DNA of 64,000 nt from Halolamina sp. CBA1230 (GCF_002025255.2 NZ_CP054588.1:124001-188000); one strand, 5' to 3'. Shown: positions 26,347 to 36,277, counted from the stretch's first letter. Notes: generated by a model not told the origin, from the sequence alone. Program-made: numbers and translations.

Positions 26347-27225
26347 CTACTCCACTGGCGGCCAGTCCGAATCGACGTCGACCAGTTCGGCGCTGTGCTG
26401 CCAGAGACGCCGTCGCGTCTCCGGATCGGCGGCCTCGTCGGAGGGCGAAACGACGCCGCCGCCGGTGACGTACGCGCCGGTCCGGTCGCCGAACGCAGGA
26501 TCCGTGACGAGCCGGACCAGGCGGTCCCCGCCTTCACTCGGGTCGGTGCCAACGCCGGGGACGAGCCCGGCGGCCCGAACGAGCAGCCGAGTCGGGAGCG
26601 ACGCGTCCCGGAACAGCTCCGTCGACGGCACGAACCCAGGGTGGAAGCAGTTCGCGGTGACGTCGTCGGGGAGCCGCTCGGCGAGTTCGAGGGTGAACGC
26701 GGTCAGCGCGAGTTTCGACCGCGAGTACGCCTGCACGGCGTCGTAGTCGCGTTCGAACTGGAAGTCGTCGAAATCGAGCGCGGCGCGGCGGTGGAGTTCC
26801 GAACTCGTCGTGACGATCCGGGCCGGCGCCGACGACCGCACCAGGTCCAGCAGTTCGTGGGTGAGGAGGTAGGGCGCGAGATGGTTCACCGCGAGCGTGC
26901 GCTCGACCCCGTCGTCGGTCTCGACCCTGTCACTGCTCGAGAGCCCAGCGTTGTGAACGAGCGCGTCGAGCCGGTCGTAGCTATCTCGAACCTCGGTCGC
27001 GAGCGAGCGAACGGCCGACTGCGTCGCGAGGTCGGCGCGGTGGAACCGGATCGCCCCCGACAGCGACGACGCCTCGGCCGCGACTGCTTCTCCGCGGGTT
27101 CGATCACGACCGACGACCGCGACGGTCCACCCGCGTTCGGCCAGTTCCGTCGCCGCGCTCCGGCCGATCCCGCTCGTCCCGCCGGTCAGGAGGACGACGC
27201 GGTCGGTCGCGTTGCTCGTGGACAT
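26347..27225 (-). CDS. SDR oxidoreductase (retinol dehydrogenase/protochlorophyllide reductase-like)
   Basis: 292-aa SDR. Seen: TGGTSGIGRSAATELAERG, HNAGL, VTTSSELH, YSRSKLAL (YxxxK), and CFHPGFVPSTELF. It belongs to the branch with retinol dehydrogenases and oxidoreductases of large lipophilic substrates. ATG 27225 is chosen; the longer frame upstream reads through noncoding DNA containing an origin-type repeat at 27283-27306. Confidence 0.85.
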   Translation of the reverse strand: MSTSNATDRVVLLTGGTSGIGRSAATELAERGWTVAVVGRDRTRGEAVAAEASSLSGAIRFHRADLATQSAVRSLATEVRDSYDRLDALVHNAGLSSSDRVETDDGVERTLAVNHLAPYLLTHELLDLVRSSAPARIVTTSSELHRRAALDFDDFQFERDYDAVQAYSRSKLALTAFTLELAERLPDDVTANCFHPGFVPSTELFRDASLPTRLLVRAAGLVPGVGTDPSEGGDRLVRLVTDPAFGDRTGAYVTGGGVVSPSDEAADPETRRRLWQHSAELVDVDSDWPPVE

Positions 27226-27282
27226 ACGGGATGGTTCGGCTGGGGGGAGGGTGAAGGTTCGGTCCGTCGGGACCGGAACCCC

Positions 27283-27306
27283 GGACCCCCGGGGGTGTCC
27301 GCAATT
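27283..27306. repeat. Origin-type repeat, outlying copy
   Basis: Minus strand reads AATTGCGGAC then ACCCCCGGGGGTCC, the same core as the origin repeats at 30813, 32359, 32663 and 32825. It lies in the 5' region of the SDR gene, 5 kb from the main cluster. Confidence 0.55.
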
Positions 27307-27476
27307 CGCCGCCAGTACACGACCGCTTCTCCGAGCCCACGGTGTCCGCCGTTCAGCGCGACGACCAGGTAATCGGCTCAGAAAGACACTCCCCGGGGGA
27401 GAGTCGCTGCAAGCGGCTATCTCTTCCTGAGTCTGTTTTGGGTGCGAGAGTCGATCCATCGCCGGAAGCCTTATCA

Positions 27477-27494
27477 CGAATTATCGATAATTCG
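27477..27494. promoter_or_regulatory. Perfect 18-base palindrome, operator of the HTH-PIN operon
   Basis: CGAATTATCGATAATTCG is a perfect palindrome ending 7 bases before the ATG at 27502. The position would block transcription or its start, fitting autorepression by the HTH protein it precedes. Confidence 0.65.
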
Positions 27495-27501
27495 AATTGA
27501 G

Positions 27502-28038
27502 ATGGCGCAATCACCTCCCCGGTCGGGCCAGCCACCAATTCAGCAGCTCCAGACGGTGGCTGACCTTCTCGAGACGCCGGCACTCGCTCAGATTTATGCC
27601 CACATCTTGCAACACGGGCCGGTCACAGTGTCTGATCTCGTCGGCGACCTCGACGTTCCACAGGGAACTGCCTACGACTACGTGCAGAACCTCGAAACCG
27701 CTGGCTTGGTAGAGAAAACCCGTGAGCAGCGTCCGTATGAGTACGACGCCGAGTCGATTGCACTCACACTCTCGACGGACGGCGAAACCCAAACGATCAC
27801 GCCTGCGCTGATCGCCGCAGTTGCCCGCCGCGATGAGGACGAGGATATTGACGTCTACATCGAGCGCCACGGTCTCGACGGCCTTGCCGTCGCTCTCGAG
27901 TACGCCTACGAATACGTCGACGGCACGGTCAACCATCGGATTGCGGCTCGAGAACTTGATCTTTCACCACTTGAGGCCGAGATCATTCTTCAGGCACTGG
28001 AGCCGGTTGCTACCGAATATGCCGACGCCGCTGTATGA
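27502..28038 (+). CDS. Winged-helix antitoxin/regulator (DUF7437-like)
   Basis: 178-aa protein. An N-terminal HTH (about residues 20-85: ALAQIYAHILQHGPVTVSDLVGDLDVPQGTAYDYV...AGLVEKT) is followed by an acidic C-terminal domain. ATG 27502 follows directly on the palindrome. Its stop overlaps the ATG of the PIN gene, the normal order of antitoxin before toxin. The family is widespread in haloarchaea and usually paired with a PIN-like gene. Codon use is less GC-rich than in the redox island, suggesting transfer. Confidence 0.82.
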   Translation: MAQSPPRSGQPPIQQLQTVADLLETPALAQIYAHILQHGPVTVSDLVGDLDVPQGTAYDYVQNLETAGLVEKTREQRPYEYDAESIALTLSTDGETQTITPALIAAVARRDEDEDIDVYIERHGLDGLAVALEYAYEYVDGTVNHRIAARELDLSPLEAEIILQALEPVATEYADAAV

Positions 28039-28562
28039 CGACGGTCTTTATCGCCGATACCGGCGTCTTCGTCCGGTGTGGTGGGCCGGACAAGGACAAA
28101 TTTCAACGACTTCGTCGATCCCTCCGACAGGCCGGCGTTTCGTTACGTGTCCCACAGCGTGTCTACAAAGAACTTGGCGGGGACCCTGCGGCGGACGCGT
28201 ACCCCTCAGGAAATATCCCGTATCCTGATGGCTTTGAAGAGGGATGGATCGTCGTTGCCGACGAACTCGACTACACAAATCCGCTCGTCTCGACGGTGAT
28301 GGACGAGGCACGCCGGTTTATCGCCAACGAGACCGATCGTGAGGAGGACATCACTGAAAAAGCAGATACGGCGCTCGTGGGGCTTGCTGCTCAGGTACTC
28401 GATACTGGAGAAGCAGACCAAGTGGTTCTTTTGACGACCGATAAACCGGCGGGACGAGCGGCCGAGACGTTCTTGCCACAGCACGGGTTCGACGGCCGTA
28501 TCGAATTTCGGTATGTTAGCGTCGAGTATCTCGAAATGGTCACAGCTGACGAATTTCGGTGA
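28035..28562 (+). CDS. PIN-like ribonuclease toxin partner
   Basis: 175-aa protein. N-terminal VFIADTGVFVRCGG carries the first acidic residue of a PIN fold; later acidic positions include DTALVGLAAQVLDTGEADQVVLLTTDKPAG, matching the final DxxD-type site. The protein is longer than a standard VapC (about 130 aa). Overlap with the upstream HTH gene (ATGA) indicates a type II toxin-antitoxin operon. Nuclease action on RNA is inferred from the fold. Confidence 0.8.
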   Translation: MTTVFIADTGVFVRCGGPDKDKFQRLRRSLRQAGVSLRVPQRVYKELGGDPAADAYPSGNIPYPDGFEEGWIVVADELDYTNPLVSTVMDEARRFIANETDREEDITEKADTALVGLAAQVLDTGEADQVVLLTTDKPAGRAAETFLPQHGFDGRIEFRYVSVEYLEMVTADEFR

Positions 28563-28637
28563 CCCACTCTGGGGGTATTCGATATCGTGGGGCCTGGAGG
28601 TGACGGACCTCGTTCTTCGCACGTCCGTTCTTGGCAG

Positions 28638-28820
28638 ATGAATAAACGCCGACAGAGCTACCCTTGGAAGTTCTACGCGCTCACCGAGAAGGGGCGAGAG
28701 TTCCTGGAAGCCCACAACCTGCTTGCCGCCGAAGAGACGCTCCAGCAGATCTACGACACCATCTCCGACAAGCCCGAGAAGATGGTCAAGTACGAGAACG
28801 CACCTCCGGAGGACAAGTAA
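28638..28820 (+). pseudogene. 3' remnant of a winged-helix regulator
   Basis: About 60 codons reading YPWKFYALTEKGREFLEAHN then AEETLQQIYDTI and KYENAPPEDK. This is the C-terminal wing and tail of a common haloarchaeal PadR/ArsR-like regulator; the DNA-recognition half is missing. The frame extends up to 28587 without usable sequence. It sits between the PIN gene and a TnpB element, so a rearrangement probably removed the 5' part. Confidence 0.6.
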
Positions 28821-28835
28821 AACTCGGTAAGCTAA

Positions 28836-30197
<1,362 letters not shown>

Positions 30198-30851
30198 TTT
30201 CCGCGCTGTTTCCGCTATGAATGAGGACACCAACCCAACGTTTCCGACGTGTCGAGAGATACACTCGTGATCAGGGGTGTGGTGAGCGAGCGAAACGGGA
30301 GCTAGGTTTCTTACCGTTTTCCAAGTGCATTCAGCACAGAAAGAAGAATCTCTCCCCACGAGAACCCCCGTTTTTCGTGGCCCTCACCCCACTCTCCTGT
30401 TGGTTTTCACTCTGGACGAGGGGTGTGTGGACAACGACTTCTCTCCAGCTTCCAGTCCGTGTTTCTACTCAGTATTAACCAACAGATCTCCTGACACCTC
30501 GATAGTGTTGGTTAACTTTTCTCAATTTCGAGGAAGGCCGCCAAATTCGTACATCTAGTTTCCGCAATTTCGCATTGAATCTCCGTCCGATCCCGCCTAA
30601 TCGGTGACAGCACACTCTCGACAAATCTTCCTGTCATCGACGACTACGTACTCGATGTCCTTCCACAGCGGTTCAGACCCCAGGCCGATCTGTCACGGCC
30701 GTCTCGACGTGTACCAAGGGCCATTTCCTGAAGATGGCACGTTCGGACACCCCCACGTCCGCCGTACTATCATCTGCCGTTTCGACGTACGAAACCGGCC
30801 GATACCGGCGAAAATTGCGGACATCCCCGGGGGTGGGTCCCCAGCCGAGGA
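30198..30851. other. Gene-free region downstream of orc1
   Basis: About 650 bases with no convincing gene and lower GC. It contains an origin-type repeat at 30813-30839, an inverted repeat TTAACCAAC (30475-30483)/GTTGGTTAA (30507-30515), another CCACGA (30356-30361)/TCGTGG (30375-30380), and a partial TCCGCAATT near 30560. Confidence 0.45.
30813..30839. repeat. Origin-type repeat downstream of orc1
   Basis: AATTGCGGAC followed by ATCCCCGGGGG on the plus strand, immediately beyond the 3' end of the Orc1/Cdc6 gene. Confidence 0.6.
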
Positions 30852-32243
30852 TCACTCGAACGTCTGCTGGCTCGACCCCTGTTCACGAAGCCAGGTCTGT
30901 GTGAGATCGTCGAAGTCGACCGAGTCGAACCGGGAGACGGCTTCCAGCACCTCGATCGCCGTCGACGGCTCGACCCGGAGTTCGAACGTGTAGGCGTTCC
31001 CGCCGACCGAGCCCGAGGCGGACTTTCGGGCGCGGATGATGCTCAGCATGTCGAGTTCGATCAGGTGGTCACGCATCCGGCGCTGGGCGAGCTGATCGGC
31101 GTCGATGTGGTCGGCGAGGGACTTGTACACGTCGTACACGTCGCGGGTGCGGATCCCCGAATGACCGGCCAGTTCGAGCACCGTCACGGCCGCGAGCGCG
31201 AGGTGGCCCTGCATCGTGAGCTGCTCCATCCCCTCGACGATCAGTTCGCGCTCAGCCTCGCCCTGGGCCGCGCGGACGTGTTCTTCCTCGACCTGGGACT
31301 GGCCCTCGGACTCGGCGATCGCGGCGGCCTTGCGGAGGTACTTGATCGCCTGCCTGGCGCTCCCCTTGTCCTGGGCGGCGTAGGCCGCACACAGCGGGAT
31401 CACGTCGCCGGAGAGCGCCTCGGAGTCGACGCCGACCAGGTCGTACGCGTCGCGATCGGCGCCGGCGTCGTCGAACGCCGCGTCGAGCGTCCCCTCACTC
31501 CCGTTCAGATCGATCGAGATCTCGATCTCGTCGCCGTCGTCGTTCTCGTAGCGCAGCGACGTCCCCCGGAACGCCTTGCTCGCCCGTCGGGAGAGGATAT
31601 CCCGGAGATCGTTGGCGTCGTACGGCGCGAAGAAGATGGAGTCGTCGTAGAGGCTGTCCTTCGCCGCGGGGTCGAGGTTGTCCCGCCACTGCAGGTCGTT
31701 GCTGATCCCGATGATCGACGGGTAGACGTCGTCGTCGACGTACTCCTTGTCCCGGGCCCGGGGGAGGGAGTAGAGGATCTTGTCGTCGGTGCCGAGGTTA
31801 TCGATCTCGTCGAGCACGATGATTATCGTGCCGCCGACGTCGTTCATCGCCGCCCAGAGCCGGTCCAACACCTTCTGCATCGGGTGACCGTTGGGGTTCT
31901 CGCTCCCGAGTTCCTCACAGAGCCCGCAGGCGAGCGTGTAGCTCGAGGAGATCCCCTCACACGAGAAGAAGACGGTCGTGAGGTCGAGATCCTGTGACGC
32001 CGCGAACGATTCGAGCTCGCTCAACTCGGCTTTGGCGGCAGCAGTTTTCCCCTGCCCGGCCTTCCCGGAGAGGAACGTGTTCTCGGCGCCGGCGCCACGG
32101 GCCGCGGGCTTCAGCGACCGCCGGAGCTTGAGGATCTCCTCCCGCCGTTCCGGGAGTGTCGTCGGGGTGTGCCCCTCCTTGAGGTAGTCCTCGCCGCCGA
32201 CCGCGAAGATCTCCGACGTAGTCGAGTACGGAGACGATTCCAT
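30852..32243 (-). CDS. orc1: Orc1/Cdc6 replication initiator
   Basis: 463-aa AAA+ initiator that binds origin repeats and recruits MCM. Seen: Walker A SGKAGQGKTAAAK near residue 60, Walker B IIIVLDEIDNLG, sensor-1 IIGISNDLQW, and a C-terminal winged-helix region (EGMEQLTMQGHLALAAVTVLE onward). The start ATG 32243 faces the AT-rich region at 32.4-32.7 kb, the usual arrangement of a haloarchaeal origin with its own initiator. An acidic insert (YENDDGDEIEISIDLNGSEG) lies in the middle. Confidence 0.93.
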   Translation of the reverse strand: MESSPYSTTSEIFAVGGEDYLKEGHTPTTLPERREEILKLRRSLKPAARGAGAENTFLSGKAGQGKTAAAKAELSELESFAASQDLDLTTVFFSCEGISSSYTLACGLCEELGSENPNGHPMQKVLDRLWAAMNDVGGTIIIVLDEIDNLGTDDKILYSLPRARDKEYVDDDVYPSIIGISNDLQWRDNLDPAAKDSLYDDSIFFAPYDANDLRDILSRRASKAFRGTSLRYENDDGDEIEISIDLNGSEGTLDAAFDDAGADRDAYDLVGVDSEALSGDVIPLCAAYAAQDKGSARQAIKYLRKAAAIAESEGQSQVEEEHVRAAQGEAERELIVEGMEQLTMQGHLALAAVTVLELAGHSGIRTRDVYDVYKSLADHIDADQLAQRRMRDHLIELDMLSIIRARKSASGSVGGNAYTFELRVEPSTAIEVLEAVSRFDSVDFDDLTQTWLREQGSSQQTFE

Positions 32244-32358
32244 TGCCAGTCATCGTGGGTTCCAGTCACATAAACCCCACCGTCCGGAACGTCCTCACCG
32301 TCCGAATAACCCCCCGGTGCGTCCGAGATTCGTTTCGGTATCCGGATACTAACTCCCT

Positions 32359-32386
32359 ACCCGGGGGCCCGGGGTTGTCCGCAATT
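32359..32386. repeat. Origin repeat, left copy
   Basis: Plus strand ends GTTGTCCGCAATT; exact inverse of 32663-32690. Confidence 0.8.
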
Positions 32387-32662
32387 ATCGACGAAGGGAG
32401 GGGGAGGGGTTCCCCTTCCCCTTCACCGGCGATGGAGGTGAACGAACTCCCCGATTACACTCGTATCACCTACCATACAACGCTGTTTCCTTCTTGCTCC
32501 GTTTCCTCTCTCGTGTTCTCATTCACGTTTATTATATATTTTACGGTTATTAGTAGTAGTGTAGTAGTAGGGGGCTCAAAACGCGTGTTCTACATCAGTC
32601 TTTCTCCTATTTATATATGGAAGGCTCCAACTACCGACGTCGGTCGGTCCGTTCCCTCGAAG

Positions 32663-32690
32663 AATTGCGGACAACCCCGGGCCCCCGGGT
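32663..32690. repeat. Origin repeat, right copy
   Basis: Plus strand starts AATTGCGGACAACCCCGGG; exact inverse of 32359-32386 over 28 bases. Confidence 0.8.
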
Positions 32691-32824
32691 TACCGAGGGG
32701 GTTATAAAGCCCGGCGCCAGCTGACCTGATCGCGCTTCCGCGTGTCGGGCATCCCGCCTCTCACCACGTTCCGGGAGTGCTTCTCACCGCGGCCGACACT
32801 GATCCCCACCCTCTCTATCGACAG

Positions 32825-32851
32825 AATTGCGGACGACCCCGGGGGCGGGGG
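32825..32851. repeat. Origin repeat, third copy
   Basis: AATTGCGGACGACCCCGGG followed by a G-run, same orientation as the right copy, in the 3' flank of the symporter gene. Confidence 0.7.
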
Positions 32852-32889
32852 TGAACCGGCGATCGCCGACGGCACTCCAGTCAGTCGGT

Positions 32890-34293
32890 TCATCGTCCCC
32901 GACTGGTAGCGGCGGCGACGCCCAGCCGACAGGCGACGGTCACGACGATCGCGACGACCGCTCGGCCGCCGATGCCGAGGGAGACGCCGACCAGCGGCGC
33001 GACGCTGCTCGACAGCGAGAACAGCACGACGACAGGGAGCACCCAGCCGACCGCCAGCACCCACGGCTCCGCAAGCGGCGCGAAGCGGCCGGCGCCGGTA
33101 CGGAACTCCGCGACCGCGTCGGTCGGGAGCACCCACCCGACGACCGCGAGGAAGGCGAACAGCCCGAGCGACAGCAGCAGGTCCGCGAGGGTCCCCGAGA
33201 CGAACGTGAAGACCGGGCTCGAGAGCGCCAGCCCGCCGCCCGTCACTGCGAGCAGGCCGGAGACCAGCAGCGTCGCCGTCCGGCGCGGGACGTCGTACGT
33301 GTCCACGAGCGTGCCGACGGGCGTCTCGAGCAGGCTGATGCCGCTGGTCACCGCCGCCAGCAGCACTGTTCCGAAGAACGCTGTCGCCACGAGACGACCG
33401 CCCGGGAGCGTCCCGAACGCACCCGCGAGTGCGACGAACAGCGCGCCCGGCCCGCCGCCGCCGGGGTCGACGCCCTGCGAGAACAGCAGCGGGATCACGA
33501 CCAGCCCCGCGAGCACGCCGATGAACGTGTTCGAGATCGCGACCACGAGGGTGTCCCGGGGGAGCGACGTGTCGTCGTCGATGTAGGAGGCGTAGGTCAG
33601 CATCGTCCCGGCGCCCAGCGAGAGCGTGAACAGTGCCTGCCCGGCCGCGGGGCCGAGAACCGACGGGAGGTTGGCGACGAGATACGCGGCGTCGAAACGC
33701 AGGTAGTACTCGTACCCCGCCGCGGTCCCCGGCTGCGTGGCAGTCCACGCCGCAAGCCCGACCAGCAACACCGCGATCGCGGGCAGCATCACCTTCGAGA
33801 CGCGTTCGATCCCGCGGCTCACGCCGAGGAAGACGATCGCCGCCACGATCCCGAGGAAGGCGAGGTGGAACGCCACCGCTTCCGGGCCGTACCCCATCGC
33901 GGCGAAGTACGCCTGGGGCGCCGTGAAGTACGCCCCCGTCGGCGAGGCCAGCGTGTACCGGAGGATCCACCCGCCCACCACCGAGTAGAAGGAGAGGATC
34001 ACCAGCGTCGTGGCGACGTTGAACGCCCCCAGCGCCGTCCCCCACTGGTCGCCGATCAGCGACCGGAGCGCGCCGATCGGCGTCTGCCGACCTCGGCGCC
34101 CGAGGACGAACTCCGCGAGCAGTCCCGGGACGCCGACGCCGACGACGATGAGCAGGTAGACGACCAGGAAGGCGCTCCCGCCGTTTTCGGCTGTCAGCCA
34201 CGGGAACCGCCAGACGTTCCCCAACCCCGCCGCGCTCCCGATCGAGGCGAGCACGAACCCGAGGCTCGACACCCATTTGTCACGTGTACCCAT
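32890..34293 (-). CDS. Sodium-dependent symporter (NSS/SNF family)
   Basis: 467-aa LeuT-fold transporter with about eleven membrane helices. The N-terminal signature WVSSLGFVLASIGSAAGLGN then VWRFPWL is that of the neurotransmitter:sodium symporter family, which imports amino acids or similar solutes with sodium. ATG 34293 gives this start; the longer frame is not conserved-looking. Its 3' end lies against the candidate origin. Confidence 0.93.
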   Translation of the reverse strand: MGTRDKWVSSLGFVLASIGSAAGLGNVWRFPWLTAENGGSAFLVVYLLIVVGVGVPGLLAEFVLGRRGRQTPIGALRSLIGDQWGTALGAFNVATTLVILSFYSVVGGWILRYTLASPTGAYFTAPQAYFAAMGYGPEAVAFHLAFLGIVAAIVFLGVSRGIERVSKVMLPAIAVLLVGLAAWTATQPGTAAGYEYYLRFDAAYLVANLPSVLGPAAGQALFTLSLGAGTMLTYASYIDDDTSLPRDTLVVAISNTFIGVLAGLVVIPLLFSQGVDPGGGGPGALFVALAGAFGTLPGGRLVATAFFGTVLLAAVTSGISLLETPVGTLVDTYDVPRRTATLLVSGLLAVTGGGLALSSPVFTFVSGTLADLLLSLGLFAFLAVVGWVLPTDAVAEFRTGAGRFAPLAEPWVLAVGWVLPVVVLFSLSSSVAPLVGVSLGIGGRAVVAIVVTVACRLGVAAATSRGR

Positions 34294-34428
34294 TCGTGAA
34301 CGGAGATGTACAACGAACGCCAAAATCGATGTCGGTTCCGGGTCGCCGATCACCCGGTAGAACGGTTACTGAGGGGACATTCGGCACGATCGGCTCGAAA
34401 CCGTCGCGTGAAGCCACGGAAAGATTAA

Positions 34429-34449
34429 GGTATTACGACCAGTATTACC
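34429..34449. promoter_or_regulatory. Imperfect palindrome before vapB
   Basis: GGTATTAC-GACCA-GTATTACC, one mismatch per arm, ending 4 bases before the AbrB-type antitoxin start. It is likely the autoregulatory site. Confidence 0.5.
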
Positions 34450-34453
34450 ACGT

Positions 34454-34714
34454 ATGGGCCAGTCCACTCGGATCACCGAGAAAGGACAGACGACGATCCC
34501 GAAACCCCTCCGCGAGAAGTACGATCTGGACCCCGGCGACGAGGTGGTCTGGATCGACACCGACGACGGGCTCGTCGTCAAGAAGCGGACCCGGACGGAG
34601 GGTCGGGGGCTGCTCGTTCCGGACGACCTGGACGAGTCGTCGCGCGACGCGGTCGCCGACGAGCTCCGCGAGCGCGTCCGGGACCGTCGAGACCGGAACT
34701 ACGAGGGGGCCTGA
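34454..34714 (+). CDS. vapB: AbrB-type antitoxin (VapB)
   Basis: 86-aa protein with an N-terminal swapped-hairpin AbrB domain (RITEKGQTTIPKPLREKYDL, then PGDEVVWIDTDDGLVVKK) and a charged C-terminal tail that would wrap the toxin. It is followed one base later by the PIN gene. Normal length for a VapB of this type. Confidence 0.88.
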   Translation: MGQSTRITEKGQTTIPKPLREKYDLDPGDEVVWIDTDDGLVVKKRTRTEGRGLLVPDDLDESSRDAVADELRERVRDRRDRNYEGA

Positions 34715-34715
34715 G

Positions 34716-35120
34716 ATGGCGTACACCGCCGACGCGGTCTCGTTGCTGACGTATCTCGTTGACGCGCTCCCGCCTACCGCCGATCGACTGTTCGCGGAGG
34801 CGGAGGCCGGTGAAACGCTGCTCCGGGCTCCGAGTACGGCGCTCTCGGAGGTGCTGTACGCGGTTTCTCGGGACAAGGACGTCCGTGGTGTCACGCTCTC
34901 CGGGAGTCCGGAGACGGCTCGCCGGGCGCTCGTGGACAACGGGCCGGTTTCCGTCGCGCCGGTCGGCGAGTCCGAGTTGGCGGAGTACGCCGCACTTGTC
35001 TCGGCGTTCAGCATCCACGACGGCTTGATCGTCGCCAGTCACCGCTCGGTGGGGACCGAAGCGATCGTCACCAGCGACGGCGTGATCCGCGATGCCGGCT
35101 ACGACACCGTCTGGGAGTAG
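34716..35120 (+). CDS. vapC: PIN-domain toxin (VapC)
   Basis: 134-aa PIN ribonuclease. Seen: acidic AYTADAVSLLTYLVD at the N-terminus, a glutamate in STALSEVLYAVSR, and SIHDGLIVASH plus TSDGVIRDAGYD at the C-terminus, matching the four-acid site in order. It is the expected partner of the preceding AbrB-type gene. Confidence 0.85.
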   Translation: MAYTADAVSLLTYLVDALPPTADRLFAEAEAGETLLRAPSTALSEVLYAVSRDKDVRGVTLSGSPETARRALVDNGPVSVAPVGESELAEYAALVSAFSIHDGLIVASHRSVGTEAIVTSDGVIRDAGYDTVWE

Positions 35121-35143
35121 CGAGTACCTCCGGTTCGGCTCTG

Positions 35144-35192
35144 GTCAACTACCCCACACTAAGCGGCTTCGGCGCTTTGAGGGTGGGGCTTG
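35144..35192 (-). mobile_element. Orphan TnpB-type right end
   Basis: On the minus strand this reads AAGCCCCACCCTCAAAGCGC, then GTGTGGGGTAGTTGAC. The tnpB right end of element B on the plus strand has AAGCCCTACCCTCAAGGAGC and closes with GGGTAGTTCAC. The match in stem, loop border and terminal GTAGTT-AC shows a solo end of the same family without a transposase gene nearby. Confidence 0.55.
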
Positions 35193-35404
35193 TCCGTGAA
35201 CTCGGCCTTGAACCCGCCCGGGTGGGCGTTGAAACCCTATTGGTTCGACACCTTTTTCTCGCTGAAACAGTCTTTAGTTAGAACTATCGCTTATATAATA
35301 GTTAGATATATTCTGACTGAAACTATTCAATGTGAATAGTTCTATGACTCCCTGAGTGGTTGATTCAAAAATTATCCTAGAGGGCCTGGACTGCCCGCTA
35401 TCTT

Positions 35405-35430
35405 TATGTCTTATGAGGTCATAGACCATA
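35405..35430. promoter_or_regulatory. Imperfect palindrome before the TumE-type gene
   Basis: TATGTCTTATGA-GG-TCATAGACCATA; nine of twelve arm positions pair. It ends 12 bases before the ATG at 35443. Confidence 0.45.
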
Positions 35431-35442
35431 GATAGGTAGAGG

Positions 35443-35748
35443 ATGGACGGGAACCACCCGCTGGAACTAAACCGCGCGGTCCCTGGCGGTCGCGTGGAAA
35501 TGTTCGCCATCTCCGACGACGAATACCCCGGCGGGTGGTTCTACCGGTTCCAGTACTACCACCCGGAAGAGGGAGAGATACTGCGCTTCGACAACGCTCA
35601 CGATGACGACGATCTCGGCTGGCATCACCGACACGTCAGCTTCGGGAAGGACAACGAGATCACGTTCCAGAGTATAACCGCGCACGTCGCTCGCTTCCTT
35701 CAGGAAGTCGCCCACCTCACTCACACCGAGGACACAAACAATGACTGA
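35443..35748 (+). CDS. TumE/DUF6516-like toxin
   Basis: 101-aa protein with the pattern of the TumE toxin family: FYRFQYYHPEEGEILRFDNAHDDDD followed by WHHRHVSFG. Known TumE proteins are paired with a DNA-binding TumA antitoxin, and the next gene, overlapping by 8 bases, is a winged-helix protein. Toxic activity is inferred from this pairing. Confidence 0.75.
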   Translation: MDGNHPLELNRAVPGGRVEMFAISDDEYPGGWFYRFQYYHPEEGEILRFDNAHDDDDLGWHHRHVSFGKDNEITFQSITAHVARFLQEVAHLTHTEDTNND

Positions 35749-36199
35749 CCCCACCGACGACGGATGGCCCGACAAGTACAGCGATCCTCGTGACCGCCCT
35801 CACCCTAGCGTGCTCCGTGTCACTGTGGAGTCGTTCGACCAAATGCGCGATGACACCCTCGATACTATCGGCGCGCTTAGCGAAGGCGAGGAACAGCCCG
35901 CGGTCGTGTCGTTCTCGACCGTCGGTGAGCTGCGGAAGATCCTCACCGACCGCCGACTCGAACTCCTCCAAACGCTCATGGAGACCGACGGGGCAGCCGA
36001 GAGTATTACCGCCCTCGCGGAAGATCTCGATAGGGACTACCGGACGGTTCACGACGACGTCTCGCTGCTCGCCGACTACGGGCTCCTGTTCGTCATTGAA
36101 GAGGGGCAGGCCAAGCGCCCGTATCTGCCCTACGAGCGTATCCATCTCGATGTCGAACTCGTCGGAGCGCGCGGTAGCGAGGAACAGGCTCCGGCGTGA
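35741..36199 (+). CDS. HVO_A0114-like winged-helix antitoxin (TumA type)
   Basis: 152-aa DNA-binding protein. The HTH region reads RRLELLQTLMETDGAAESITALAEDLDRDYRTVHDDVSLLADYGL. It overlaps the toxin gene by 8 bases, toxin first. This gene order and pairing are typical of the haloarchaeal TumE/HVO_A0114 modules. Confidence 0.8.
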   Translation: MTDPTDDGWPDKYSDPRDRPHPSVLRVTVESFDQMRDDTLDTIGALSEGEEQPAVVSFSTVGELRKILTDRRLELLQTLMETDGAAESITALAEDLDRDYRTVHDDVSLLADYGLLFVIEEGQAKRPYLPYERIHLDVELVGARGSEEQAPA

Positions 36200-36251
36200 T
36201 GCCGTCTCGAATCTGTCTAGGCTGCTACCTCCGGCTAAAGTCTTAGTAAAC

Positions 36252-36277
36252 AGCCTCGGGCGCGGTGGCCCGAGGCT
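36252..36277 (+). terminator. Stem-loop with T-run after the TumE-TumA operon
   Basis: AGCCTCGGGC-GCGGTG-GCCCGAGGCT followed by TTTT. It could end transcription of the toxin-antitoxin operon. It may also be the left-end hairpin of element B, since a second stem (GCGCTAAGC...GAGCGC) follows within 60 bases. Confidence 0.5.

Larger units (their letters stand above)
32340..32860. other. Candidate replication origin beside orc1
   Basis: A 28-base sequence at 32359-32386 recurs as an exact inverted copy at 32663-32690. A third copy lies at 32825-32851 in the second orientation. The core is AATTGCGGAC-N-ACCCCGGG, with a long G-string as in archaeal origin recognition boxes. Between the two inverted copies lies an AT-rich stretch (about 32515-32632, TTTATTATATATTTTACGG and TATTTATATATGG) suited to strand opening. 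The region holds no gene and is next to the orc1 start. Confidence 0.8.
35121..35442. other. Gap with an orphan IS right end and a promoter
   Basis: The first part holds a lone TnpB-type end (35144-35192). The rest, 35250-35440, is markedly AT-rich with no gene and leads into the operator at 35405-35430. Confidence 0.5.

Noticed and set aside
32702-34299. Long frames on both strands over the symporter gene
   Set aside because: Arg-rich shadows of the NSS transporter; no domain seen.
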